This document shows, piece by piece, positions 1 to 6,224 of a DNA stretch of 9,232 nt. How positions within the stretch are numbered: position 1 is the first letter of the stretch; each line of letters begins with the position of its first letter. The stretch comes from Legionella genomosp. 1 (lineage in GTDB: Bacteria; Pseudomonadota; Gammaproteobacteria; Legionellales; Legionellaceae), in contig CAMDMN010000072.1 of the NCBI GenBank assembly GCA_945901965.1, positions 1 through 9,232 of the forward strand, in the 5' to 3' direction. The notes below the pieces were generated by a model that did no database searches, had not been told where the DNA came from, and saw only the letters and a program-made list of their open reading frames with translations. A program made the translations under genes and the position numbers.

Positions 1-528
1 CGGCACTATTTTACCGCCATCAATAACCCTTACTTTTATTGGCAAATCAAGTGCATTAGACAATGCTGCAATAGAACTTTCATTTATCCAAGTTCCAGAT
101 TTTCGCATAACAGCAGGGGTCATCCCCGTCTCATTATGATCATCGATAAAAGCACCACGATAACGCTCAGGATGAGCACAAAGCTCGGTAACCGCGATTT
201 GTCGAAGAGTATGTGCTAAGGCCTTGATCAATTCAGGCATACGCAGATTATGAATTAATTCTTCCATACGATTAGTAGGAGTTACTAAAGATTTACTTTC
301 ACCTTTATGTGATAGAAAATATTCAAAATGCTTAGCCAAAACTTTATTAAGAGCATCTCCCGTCTTAATCCGTGGATGTTGTAAAAAATTATCAATTAAG
401 CCCGCAGCAATTGCCCGAAATCCACAATCCCCATTTCCACCCACATCAATAATAGTTGGTAATTTCTTATGGCTAAGATCAGTCAACTGGTTACTGTTGT
501 TAAAAAACCCACGTGGTCTAGGTGGCAT
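1..528 (-). CDS. OTU-family cysteine protease (putative deubiquitinase effector), 3' part cut by window edge
   Basis: The frame is open from ATG at 528 to the left edge, giving 176 residues with no stop, so the C-terminus lies outside the window. Residues 28-41 (DVGGNGDCGFRAIA) match the OTU Cys-loop, with C35 as the predicted nucleophile and D28 or D34 as the candidate acid. Residues 147-166 (W147, then a helix with AALSNAL and PIKV) match the second conserved OTU block. About 100 mostly helical residues separate the two blocks, more than in compact OTUs; known Legionella Lot-type OTU deubiquitinases also carry a helical insertion there. The catalytic His would lie beyond position 1. No signal peptide is seen. 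The start is supported by GGAG at 538-535, six bases upstream. A PmrA-box-like element and a -10 lie just upstream. I infer cleavage of ubiquitin chains in host cells after Dot/Icm export. OTU fold is confident; substrate and export are inference. Confidence 0.8.
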   Translation of the reverse strand, partial: MPPRPRGFFNNSNQLTDLSHKKLPTIIDVGGNGDCGFRAIAAGLIDNFLQHPRIKTGDALNKVLAKHFEYFLSHKGESKSLVTPTNRMEELIHNLRMPELIKALAHTLRQIAVTELCAHPERYRGAFIDDHNETGMTPAVMRKSGTWINESSIAALSNALDLPIKVRVIDGGKIVP

Positions 529-552
529 GAAATTCTCCGGATTAATACAATA

Positions 553-558
553 ATTATA
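553..558 (-). promoter_or_regulatory. -10 element of the OTU gene promoter
   Basis: A perfect TATAAT on the minus strand predicts a start site near 546. The short leader would then contain the GGAG ribosome binding site at 538-535. A second TATAAT at 597-592 overlaps the PmrA-like box and is an alternative, giving a longer leader. Confidence 0.5.
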
Positions 559-571
559 TTTTAAATCAGAA

Positions 572-591
572 TATATTAAGGCAATATTAAG
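572..591 (-). promoter_or_regulatory. PmrA-box-like tandem repeat upstream of the OTU gene
   Basis: On the minus strand the sequence reads CTTAATATT, two bases, then CTTAATATA. The Legionella PmrA consensus is cTTAATatT-N2-cTTAATatT, so 17 of 18 consensus positions agree and the spacing is exact. It lies 13 bases upstream of a perfect TATAAT (558-553) and covers the place where a -35 would be. No good -35 hexamer is present, as expected of an activator-dependent promoter. The orientation fits the leftward OTU gene. The local DNA is AT-rich, which raises the chance rate, but the exact tandem spacing is hard to explain that way. Confidence 0.7.
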
Positions 592-619
592 ATTATATCT
601 AAATTTTAAAAATAGTATA

Positions 620-625
620 TATAAT
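620..625 (+). promoter_or_regulatory. Candidate -10 for the DOT1-like gene
   Basis: A perfect TATAAT on the plus strand has no convincing -35 at 16-18 bases. It would start transcription near 632. The predicted leader then contains the AAGG ribosome binding site just before the ATT codon at 655. The region is very AT-rich, so this is suggestive only. Confidence 0.35.
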
Positions 626-654
626 TGGCTTATTGAAAAAAAAAGGATATTACC

Positions 655-1353
655 ATTATCGCACTGATCTTATTACTAATAACTCCAATACCTCTAGTGT
701 ATTTATACCTTAGATTGAAAAAAAAATTAGCCATTAGAAAATGGTATGCTGACTTAAATTTAATAAATCACCAAAGAAATTTTAATAAGCTTTATGAAAA
801 TGTAAACGGCTTTACCTTATCGCGCCAAGCAAGGGCTCATAATGACGCTATGGAGTACACCTATGGTGAAATTGATTTTATTTCATTTATTGCTATCTTA
901 AGCCTTGCTAACCCTAATGAAAAAACTAAATTCTATGATTTAGGAAGTGGAACAGGAAAAGCCGTATTAGCAACTGCTATGGTATTTAATGTAGATAAGA
1001 GCTCTGGCATTGAGCTATTTAGTCTATTACACAATGCCTCATTAAAAATAAAACAGGATTTAGCACGTTTACCTGAATATAATGAAAAGGTAACAAAAAT
1101 TAATTTTATTAATGATAACTTCTTAAATGCAGATTTTAACGATGCAACTATTATTTTTATTAATGCAACTGCTCTTTTCGGTGAAAGCTTAAATATACTA
1201 ACCAATCGCTTAGGTCAATTAAAGCCTGGGACAATTATAATAACCACTTCTAAAAAAATTAAAAAATCTAACTTTAAAATCATCAAAACTGCTCCTATGC
1301 AAATGAGTTGGGGAGTAGTTTATGCGTATATCCATGTAATTAGTTCTGAGTAG
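655..1353 (+). CDS. DOT1-like SAM-dependent methyltransferase with N-terminal membrane anchor
   Basis: Methyltransferase of the histone-lysine DOT1 type. Numbering from GTG 697, YGEI is at 56-59, the SAM-binding motif DLGSGTGK at 81-88, the acidic GIEL at 104-107, and a DOT1-like stretch (IFINATALFGESLN, followed by LKPGTIIITT) after residue 150. The only ATG/GTG/TTG start that keeps the whole domain is GTG 697, but it lacks a Shine-Dalgarno sequence. Upstream the frame stays open to a stop at 634 and encodes a clear membrane helix (IIALILLLITPIPLVYLYL) followed by RLKKK. An AAGGA at 643-647 lies seven bases before ATT 655, so I choose ATT, giving 232 residues. The positive-inside rule puts the catalytic domain in the cytoplasm. 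The neighbour is a divergent OTU-like effector candidate. The substrate is unknown; bacterial DOT1-like proteins need not modify histones. Family is confident, start less so. Confidence 0.72.
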   Translation: MIALILLLITPIPLVYLYLRLKKKLAIRKWYADLNLINHQRNFNKLYENVNGFTLSRQARAHNDAMEYTYGEIDFISFIAILSLANPNEKTKFYDLGSGTGKAVLATAMVFNVDKSSGIELFSLLHNASLKIKQDLARLPEYNEKVTKINFINDNFLNADFNDATIIFINATALFGESLNILTNRLGQLKPGTIIITTSKKIKKSNFKIIKTAPMQMSWGVVYAYIHVISSE

Positions 1354-1388
1354 CCTCGACCTTTTGGGTAAAACATCAGAAAAAACGT

Positions 1389-1471
1389 ACGTCATCCCGA
1401 GTACAACGAGGGATCTCCGAAATTGGTACCGTGATACGTCAGGAGATCCCTCGTTGTACTCGGGATGACGT
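1389..1471. repeat. Palindromic dispersed repeat, copy 1 (30-bp perfect arms)
   Basis: The left arm 1389-1418 and right arm 1442-1471 are exact reverse complements over 30 bases, around a 23-base spacer that contains GGTACC. The left arm plus part of the spacer recurs at 9188-9232 with 44 of 45 bases identical, so this is a mobile or spreading repeat, not a one-off terminator. It carries no coding sequence and resembles a MITE or REP-like element. Transcribed in either direction it would form a very stable hairpin and could end or shield transcripts of the DOT1-like gene. Confidence 0.85.
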
Positions 1472-1564
1472 GCCTATATAGATAATGTACGTCTTTGGGA
1501 GTTAATATAATTAAAATATAAGTTTGGTATTGAATCAAATTGGAATTATCTTACCCGAATATCA

Positions 1565-1592
1565 TTGAATATTTTTTTTTCATGTCTATACT
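1565..1592 (+). promoter_or_regulatory. Candidate sigma70 promoter of ihfB
   Basis: TTGAAT (1565-1570) and TATACT (1587-1592) are separated by 16 bases, largely a T-run. The predicted start near 1599 would leave a leader of about 110 bases before ihfB. No other pair in the gap fits better. Confidence 0.4.
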
Positions 1593-1708
1593 AATATATA
1601 TTGGGTTAAAATATATAACAACAGAGTTGCTTTTTTGAGTAATTGTAGGTCAAAATAGGATCTAATAATTGGTGATATAACCCGCATACGCGGCTAACCG
1701 AGGTGAGT

Positions 1709-2020
1709 ATGATTAAATCCGAACTCATTGCAAAACTTGCGGCAAAAATGACAAACTTGCCAGAGAAACAAGTAGCAGATAGCATTAACCACATTCTTAA
1801 TATAATGAGTAATGAGCTTATTAGTGGTAAACGTATAGAAATACGAGGCTTTGGCAGCTTCTCTCTCCATTATCGCCCGCCACGAAATGCCCACAACCCC
1901 AAAACCGGCGAAAAAGTGATAACTGAAGGCAAATATAGCCCTCATTTTAAGCCAGGAAAGGAATTGCGTGAAAGAGTTGATGCATCAAAGAAAGTAAAGC
2001 CAATAGTAAACGAAGATTAA
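1709..2020 (+). CDS. ihfB: Integration host factor subunit beta
   Basis: DNA-bending nucleoid protein that works as a heterodimer with IHF alpha in transcription control, replication and recombination. The 103 residues match IHF beta along their whole length: the N-terminus is MIKSELIAKL, RIEIRGFGSFSLHYR lies at 42-56, and NPKTG at 63-67 contains the DNA-intercalating proline at residue 64, the same number as in E. coli IHF beta. HFKPGKELRERV follows. About nine extra Lys/Glu/Asp-rich residues extend the C-terminus beyond E. coli length. I prefer ATG 1709 to the in-frame GTG 1703, because GTG 1703 lies inside the ribosome binding site GAGGTGA. The usual neighbour rpsA is not directly upstream here. 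A palindromic repeat follows the stop and separates it from convergent dcd. Confidence 0.95.
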   Translation: MIKSELIAKLAAKMTNLPEKQVADSINHILNIMSNELISGKRIEIRGFGSFSLHYRPPRNAHNPKTGEKVITEGKYSPHFKPGKELRERVDASKKVKPIVNED

Positions 2021-2031
2021 CCATATTTCAG

Positions 2032-2110
2032 CGTCATTGCGAGGTACGAAGCAATCCAGCGTCCTTTAAGGTAACTGGATTGCTTCGTCGCACGGCTCCT
2101 CGCAAAGACG
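2032..2110. repeat. Palindromic repeat between convergent ihfB and dcd
   Basis: The left arm 2032-2059 (starting CGTCATTGCGAGG) pairs with the right arm 2075-2110. The inner pairing CGAAGCAATCCAG/CTGGATTGCTTCG is perfect. The outer pairing CGTC..TTGCGAGG is broken by one mismatch and about eight extra bases on the right side. This type of repeat is familiar from many bacterial genomes. Lying between convergent genes, it may also act as a bidirectional terminator, though it lacks a clear T-tract. Confidence 0.75.
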
Positions 2111-2123
2111 GAAATTTAAATTA

Positions 2124-2690
2124 TTAAGTGCAAGGTAACGTTACACCAGTCTGACCTTGATATTTACCCTCTCTATCCTTATAAGAAACTGCGCAAACTT
2201 CATCTGCTTCTAAAAATATTACTTGAGCCACACCTTCATTAGCATATATTTTAGCTGGAAGTGGAGTTGTATTGGAGAATTCTAAGGTTACATGCCCTTC
2301 CCACTCAGGCTCTAAAGGCGTAACGTTTACAATAATACCGCAGCGAGCATAAGTAGATTTACCAAGACAAATAGTCAAGACATTACGCGGAATACGAAAA
2401 TACTCAACTGTACGCGCTAATGCAAATGAATTTGGTGGAATAATACAAACATCAGACTTAACATCCACAAAACTATTAGCGTCAAATGCCTTAGGATCAA
2501 CTATAGCTGAATTAATATTAGTAAAGATCTTAAATTCATTAGAGCAGCGAACATCATAACCATAGCTTGAAACACCATAAGAAATTATACGCCCAGATTC
2601 ATTTTCGCGCTTTTGTCCGCGTTGAAAAGGCGATATCATCCCGTGCTCTAGGGACATTTTTTCTATCCACTTATCTGATTTTATTGCCAT
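2124..2690 (-). CDS. dcd: dCTP deaminase
   Basis: Cytosolic enzyme that deaminates dCTP to dUTP, which dUTPase turns into dUMP for thymidylate synthesis. The 188 residues are full length and resemble the Pseudomonas-type Dcd closely: ISYGVSSYGYDVRC at 36-49, the substrate-binding GKSTYAR at 110-116 (S112, R116), LEPEW at 126-130, and LEFSN at 136-140, where E137 is the expected catalytic base. YKDREGKYQGQTGV near the C-terminus is the nucleotide-binding tail. ATG 2690 is preceded by AGGA at 2702-2699, eight bases away. It lies downstream of the LbtU-like gene on the same strand with a hairpin between, and convergent to ihfB. Confidence 0.97.
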   Translation of the reverse strand: MAIKSDKWIEKMSLEHGMISPFQRGQKRENESGRIISYGVSSYGYDVRCSNEFKIFTNINSAIVDPKAFDANSFVDVKSDVCIIPPNSFALARTVEYFRIPRNVLTICLGKSTYARCGIIVNVTPLEPEWEGHVTLEFSNTTPLPAKIYANEGVAQVIFLEADEVCAVSYKDREGKYQGQTGVTLPCT

Positions 2691-2719
2691 TTATATTTCC
2701 TTAAATGAATTTTAAAATA

Positions 2720-2743
2720 TAGGTTAGGCCTTGGCCCAACCTA
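2720..2743. terminator. Hairpin between the LbtU-like gene and dcd
   Basis: TAGGTTAGGCC pairs with GGCCCAACCTA with one mismatch and a two-base loop. On the minus strand it follows the LbtU-like stop codon by about 12 bases and is followed by an A/T-rich stretch, so it may terminate that transcript. Part of it (TTGGCCCAACCTACA, 2731-2745) recurs at 8030-8044 with 14 of 15 bases identical, so it is also a dispersed repeat. Confidence 0.5.
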
Positions 2744-2755
2744 CAATTTACATGC

Positions 2756-4495
2756 TTAGAAGTATACACCTATTTGCAACAGTAACGTATCAGCAGATCC
2801 ACCCGGGCCTATTGTATTTAAATTAGTAACTCCCGCCGGGGAGGCTCCATTAGCATATTGATATTTATTATAATTAATATCATGACGATATTCTAAACTT
2901 TCTATTGTATCTTTCCAAATAGAAATATTAAATACACCGGCATAACGCTGCTGCGGTAAATTTAACGCTAATGCTTCTCTGGTCCATTGATAGCCTAAGC
3001 TAAATGTTGAAGGTTTGTTAAATGCGAAAAAAGTAATGCCCGCTTCCAATTGCCCTGATTGCGGCATTGCACCTCGACCATTATAACTTAACTCATTAAT
3101 GCCGAAACGTTTTGTAGTAGTTAACCATTCCGCGGTAATATTAATTCTGTCAAATGACATCGTAAGATGGGCGTCAAATGCAGGGATCTTAGAAACCAAC
3201 TCAGAGCCATTAGTGAAAGAACCAAAACCACCGAAGGTAGTATTAGGTACTGCTCCTGTAAACTGCATACCACCAGCATCATCAATAGCATTGATAAAAC
3301 TTACGCCAATCTCAGTTGAAGTATTGTCAGTATCAATTATATAACCTAAATTAGCACCACCAGCAGCACGGCTATTTAAAACAGTATCAGTTCTATACCC
3401 ATAAATAGCAGCAAATGGTCCTGAATCTTGCTGTGATTTGTAACCTAAAATAAATGGGCGTGCCTTAGTACGCGACATAATCATTGTTAATGGGGCAGAT
3501 ACCATGGATGTTGAAAAACGACCAAATGGAACGAATATTTGTCCGCCAGTAAAATAAAACGGACTTTTATCAAGATTACCAATGTTAACAAAACCCATAT
3601 TTAATTCAACAATTGAGTTAGCAACTCGCTGCCCGCCAATATCAGGCGGTGAAGCATCATACGCAAAAGCCATATAAGCTTCTACAGTATCATTAAGAAC
3701 CCCGGCTAAATCTAACTCACCAGATCCTAAAGTTATATCACCCACTCGTGTAGACTCAAAGAGATTACCAATTGCAGCACTAGGCACTACCTTACCACTG
3801 AGTGCTAAAATTGGTTTCTGCGGAGCTTGATATCCCATAGATTCATATGCACGATATAAACGTCGACGTTGCTGCATTAAGCGAATATCACGGTTAATAG
3901 ATGAAATATTAACTATATAATCCGAACCATCAAATGCAGGACGGCTACCTAAGAATGGTGAAGTTACTACAGGAGTCCCAGCAATATAAGTAACAACGCG
4001 CTCATCTGCAACTAATGCTGTAGGATAAAAATCTAATGATTCTGGATCAACGTCAGGTCGATGGACAGTAATTTGGCTTTTGTGATAGCCAAGATTAGCA
4101 GATTCAGATTGAGGTAAATTTTGAATATCATTTTTTACATTGCCATTGGCATCAATGTGGTTAGATGGTTTTTTAGTAACTTTAAGTTTTTCTTCTTTAG
4201 GTTCTGGTACTTCATATGATGATACTTCTTGCGTTTGTTCATCAGGTATTTGTACTGTAGGTTTCGCAATTTTGGATTTAATAACCTTAGTCTTATGGGC
4301 TTTAGGTTTATCTTGAGATTTATTATTAGATTGAACGACAAGTGCTGTTTGCAAATGATTTAACTGTTCTTGTAGTTTTATGGTTTGCTCTTGTAGCCGT
4401 TTTACTTCCTCGCGCAAACCTTCATTATTATCAGCTAGAGCTATAACAGGAAAACTACAACAAATTAAACATATTAAAATAAATCTGTACTTCAT
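2756..4495 (-). CDS. LbtU-family (DUF3573) outer-membrane siderophore porin-like protein
   Basis: Probable outer-membrane beta-barrel. A signal peptide spans residues 1-21 with cleavage after ALA. Residues about 24-54 form a coiled coil (EEVKRLQEQTIKLQEQLNHLQ). Residues about 58-120 are a Lys/Pro/Glu-rich linker. From about 190 to 579 alternating aromatic and small residues fit a barrel ending in IGVYF with a terminal Phe, typical of Bam-inserted proteins. The signal, coiled coil and barrel layout matches the Legionella DUF3573 family, whose characterised member LbtU is the legiobactin receptor. Legionella genomes hold several paralogues, so siderophore transport is inferred for this one. ATG 4495 has only a weak, distant AGGGG as ribosome binding site. 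A TATAAT lies upstream at 4538-4533. No iron-uptake genes flank it. Confidence 0.82.
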   Translation of the reverse strand: MKYRFILICLICCSFPVIALADNNEGLREEVKRLQEQTIKLQEQLNHLQTALVVQSNNKSQDKPKAHKTKVIKSKIAKPTVQIPDEQTQEVSSYEVPEPKEEKLKVTKKPSNHIDANGNVKNDIQNLPQSESANLGYHKSQITVHRPDVDPESLDFYPTALVADERVVTYIAGTPVVTSPFLGSRPAFDGSDYIVNISSINRDIRLMQQRRRLYRAYESMGYQAPQKPILALSGKVVPSAAIGNLFESTRVGDITLGSGELDLAGVLNDTVEAYMAFAYDASPPDIGGQRVANSIVELNMGFVNIGNLDKSPFYFTGGQIFVPFGRFSTSMVSAPLTMIMSRTKARPFILGYKSQQDSGPFAAIYGYRTDTVLNSRAAGGANLGYIIDTDNTSTEIGVSFINAIDDAGGMQFTGAVPNTTFGGFGSFTNGSELVSKIPAFDAHLTMSFDRINITAEWLTTTKRFGINELSYNGRGAMPQSGQLEAGITFFAFNKPSTFSLGYQWTREALALNLPQQRYAGVFNISIWKDTIESLEYRHDINYNKYQYANGASPAGVTNLNTIGPGGSADTLLLQIGVYF

Positions 4496-4532
4496 GGAAC
4501 TTGCCGCCCCTGGCTATTGTTATTTGCGGGGT

Positions 4533-4563
4533 ATTATAGTGGGGAGTTATGGTTATTACTATA
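4533..4563 (-). promoter_or_regulatory. Candidate promoter of the LbtU-like gene, with a weak Fur-box-like sequence
   Basis: A perfect TATAAT lies on the minus strand at 4538-4533, about 38 bases before the start codon, with no good -35. The stretch 4563-4545 agrees with the 19-base Fur consensus at 12 positions by my alignment and covers the -35 area. That would suit iron control of a siderophore porin, but in AT-rich DNA such a score is weak. Confidence 0.35.
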
Positions 4564-4672
4564 TATAATTGGTTAATTATGAGTTATTTTTTGATAAGTA
4601 GTTTATTTATTTGTTTGTGAATCTTGGGAAGTATTTTTGAGTAACTAAAAAAATATGTGCCACTTGTTAGAA

Positions 4673-4706
4673 AACCTTGATTACGCTTTGCTGCATCAAG
4701 GCTACA
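4673..4706. repeat. CCTTGATTACGC-type dispersed repeat, copy 1
   Basis: These 34 bases match 7894-7927 at 32 positions. The core has CCTTGAT and ATCAAGG as 7-bp inverted ends (4675-4701). It is followed here by a short TACTACA duplication. Confidence 0.7.
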
Positions 4707-4761
4707 TACTACATACTACAGTTTAAAATCTACAGTCTTGAAACTAATATCTTACAAATAA

Positions 4762-4791
4762 AAAAACCCATCAGTTGCCTGATGGGTTTTT
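4762..4791 (-). terminator. Intrinsic terminator of the MOMP-like gene
   Basis: AAAAACCCATCAG and CTGATGGGTTTTT form a 13-bp perfect stem. On the minus strand the loop is GCAA and the stem runs into a T-tract, a textbook rho-independent terminator. It starts 22 bases after the MOMP-like stop codon. Confidence 0.95.
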
Positions 4792-4813
4792 AATGGTTCT
4801 TTTACGGTAGTAA

Positions 4814-5851
4814 TTAAACTACGTTGCCAACCCATTTCAAACCGAAGAGTAGACCTTGTACTCCGAAGTTTGTTGTTTGACCGAAAGGAGCACCAGTAGT
4901 ACCTAAAGCAGCTGCGCCTTGAGTTTCAAATGCTAATGCATTGAAATAATTTACCCACATCCAGCCTACATCTAAGCTTAAGTCACCTTGTGCCATAGCA
5001 TAAGTGTATGTAAGACCTAATTTAGCTTCAAGATCAGGAACTATTTGTGTGCTAGAACCAGTGAAGTTTTGAGCAACATTAGTACCAACTGGTGATGAGT
5101 TAACTGCACTTTGTGCAAACTTTTGTGTGCCGACTAAAAGAGCAGACGCAGCATTTGCATACATGCCAAGGCCATTACCCCAACCATAAGCAAAATCAGC
5201 ACCTACACGTGGACCAAAGCCATTGTATTTTAATGATGAGCTTTGAACTTCATATGCAGTAGTTGTAGAATTACGTACAGCTGAATTCAAGCTTGGGTTG
5301 ATGTAAGAGTACTGAACACCACCATGGAAACGAATATTTTCCATCTCGCCGAAATGAGCCAATTGACCGAACTCTAAATTAACAGCATCCCACTTAGTTT
5401 TAAGTTGACCAACTGCTTGATTAGGAGCAACTGCAAAAGGAGTGCCAACAGCAGGTGCAGTACTTAAGTATGTACCAGTGAAAGCATCTGAGCGGTTATT
5501 AGTAGTACCTAAATGATACCAGTTAAGGTTCAAGTCATTACCAGTTCTAAAATGATAAGAACCTTCTAATTTAAATCCCCAACCCCAATTACCTGCATTA
5601 TTAACATTGTCAACATTCAGAGTGGTAGTTGGTGCTGCCACAGTTGAAGTTTGAATTGCGCCAAGACCAAATTGGCCAAGACCATTATAGCTAGGTTTCA
5701 AATATAGAGCTTGTGCACCGAAGTCCCAAGCTGTGCTTTCGCATGGTACTGTTACAGCTCCTGGAGTGCAAACTGGACCCATTGTGCCCGCGAATACTGC
5801 GCTACTACCAAATGCAAGAACAGCTATTGCCGTTTTTTTAAGATTTAACAT
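4814..5851 (-). CDS. Legionella-type major outer membrane protein (MOMP) porin
   Basis: Abundant outer-membrane porin of the Legionella OMP family. Residues 1-21 (MLNLKKTAIAVLAFGSSAVFA) are a signal peptide. The mature protein begins GTMGPVCTPG with only two cysteines, C28 and C37, both near the N-terminus; MOMP in this genus is known to be disulfide cross-linked. The rest is Gly/Asn/aromatic-rich barrel sequence, including WDFGAQALYLKPSY at 42-55 and many short alternating strands. Its 345 residues are somewhat longer than the roughly 300 of L. pneumophila MOMP, as I recall it. The frame extends to GTG 5863, but GGAG at 5861-5858 is the ribosome binding site for ATG 5851, six bases on, so I start there. 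Transcription is monocistronic: a strong promoter, a leader of about 100 bases and a clear terminator. Legionella genomes often have tandem MOMP copies; only one is seen here. Confidence 0.92.
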   Translation of the reverse strand: MLNLKKTAIAVLAFGSSAVFAGTMGPVCTPGAVTVPCESTAWDFGAQALYLKPSYNGLGQFGLGAIQTSTVAAPTTTLNVDNVNNAGNWGWGFKLEGSYHFRTGNDLNLNWYHLGTTNNRSDAFTGTYLSTAPAVGTPFAVAPNQAVGQLKTKWDAVNLEFGQLAHFGEMENIRFHGGVQYSYINPSLNSAVRNSTTTAYEVQSSSLKYNGFGPRVGADFAYGWGNGLGMYANAASALLVGTQKFAQSAVNSSPVGTNVAQNFTGSSTQIVPDLEAKLGLTYTYAMAQGDLSLDVGWMWVNYFNALAFETQGAAALGTTGAPFGQTTNFGVQGLLFGLKWVGNVV

Positions 5852-6224
5852 ATTTATCTCCACTTTTTATTATTAAATTTCCGTTTTATCGTCAAGCCAC
5901 AACTTTGTATGTACCGCAGTACGCCATCATCGCTCTAATACGAAAACGTACATGAGATGATTATCTAACCTCATTTTGCTGTTGTCAACACCAATATTGC
6001 AAATTAATTATTATTTATGTGAATCAATGCGTTATAAATCATAATTCAAGTAAATATAACAATTAAGTTACACACTATGATGCTATTTGAATCATACTTA
6101 AATTATTGTGTGATTCGCATGTGATAAAATTTACATTGTTTTATATTTTGTTGTCAAGGATTAAGAATTTTTATTATTCCTATGGTATTCTTATCTTATA
6201 TATCTTCAATTTTGGCTTTAAGCT
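5852..6224. other. Divergent regulatory region between the MOMP-like gene and pyrC
   Basis: No gene is seen in these 373 bases. They hold the MOMP promoter (5960-5988) and its leader. For pyrC I find no convincing -35/-10 pair and only a weak ribosome binding site. A second TTGACA on the minus strand, around 6156-6151, has no good -10 partner. Confidence 0.55.
5960..5988 (-). promoter_or_regulatory. Strong sigma70-type promoter of the MOMP-like gene
   Basis: On the minus strand a consensus TTGACA (5988-5983) and GATAAT (5965-5960) are separated by 17 bases. This is the best promoter in the window and suits an abundant porin. The predicted start near 5953 leaves a leader of about 100 bases before ATG 5851. 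Confidence 0.85.

Larger units (their letters stand above)
1354..1708. other. Intergenic region between the DOT1-like gene and ihfB
   Basis: These 355 bases hold no convincing gene. They contain the palindromic repeat at 1389-1471 and a promoter-like pair at 1565-1592 that could serve ihfB. The rest is AT-rich sequence without a recognised site. Confidence 0.6.
4496..4813. other. Intergenic region between the LbtU-like and MOMP-like genes
   Basis: These 318 bases hold the promoter region of the leftward LbtU-like gene (4533-4563), a dispersed repeat (4673-4706) and the MOMP terminator (4762-4791). I see no credible small gene in the AT-rich remainder. Confidence 0.6.

Noticed and set aside
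933..1205. Open frame on the minus strand inside the DOT1-like gene
   Set aside because: It lies antisense to a well-supported domain, has no ribosome binding site and shows no recognisable family.
1387..1493. GTACGTC at 1387-1393 and 1487-1493 as a target-site duplication of the palindromic element
   Set aside because: The left copy overlaps the inverted arm itself and the right copy lies 15 bases beyond the other arm, so it does not fit a clean insertion.
1606..1945. Two minus-strand open frames over ihfB and its upstream region
   Set aside because: They overlap the clear IHF beta gene antisense and have low-complexity, Cys/Phe-rich translations without family resemblance.
3099..4568. Short open frames on both strands across the LbtU-like gene (3099-3344, 4135-4341, 4380-4568)
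   Set aside because: They are shadows of the long barrel frame, which has a signal peptide, coiled coil and proper barrel terminus.
6097..6130. Possible promoter for pyrC ending in TAAAAT (6125-6130)
   Set aside because: No acceptable -35 at 16-18 bases, and such -10-like words are common in this AT-rich gap.
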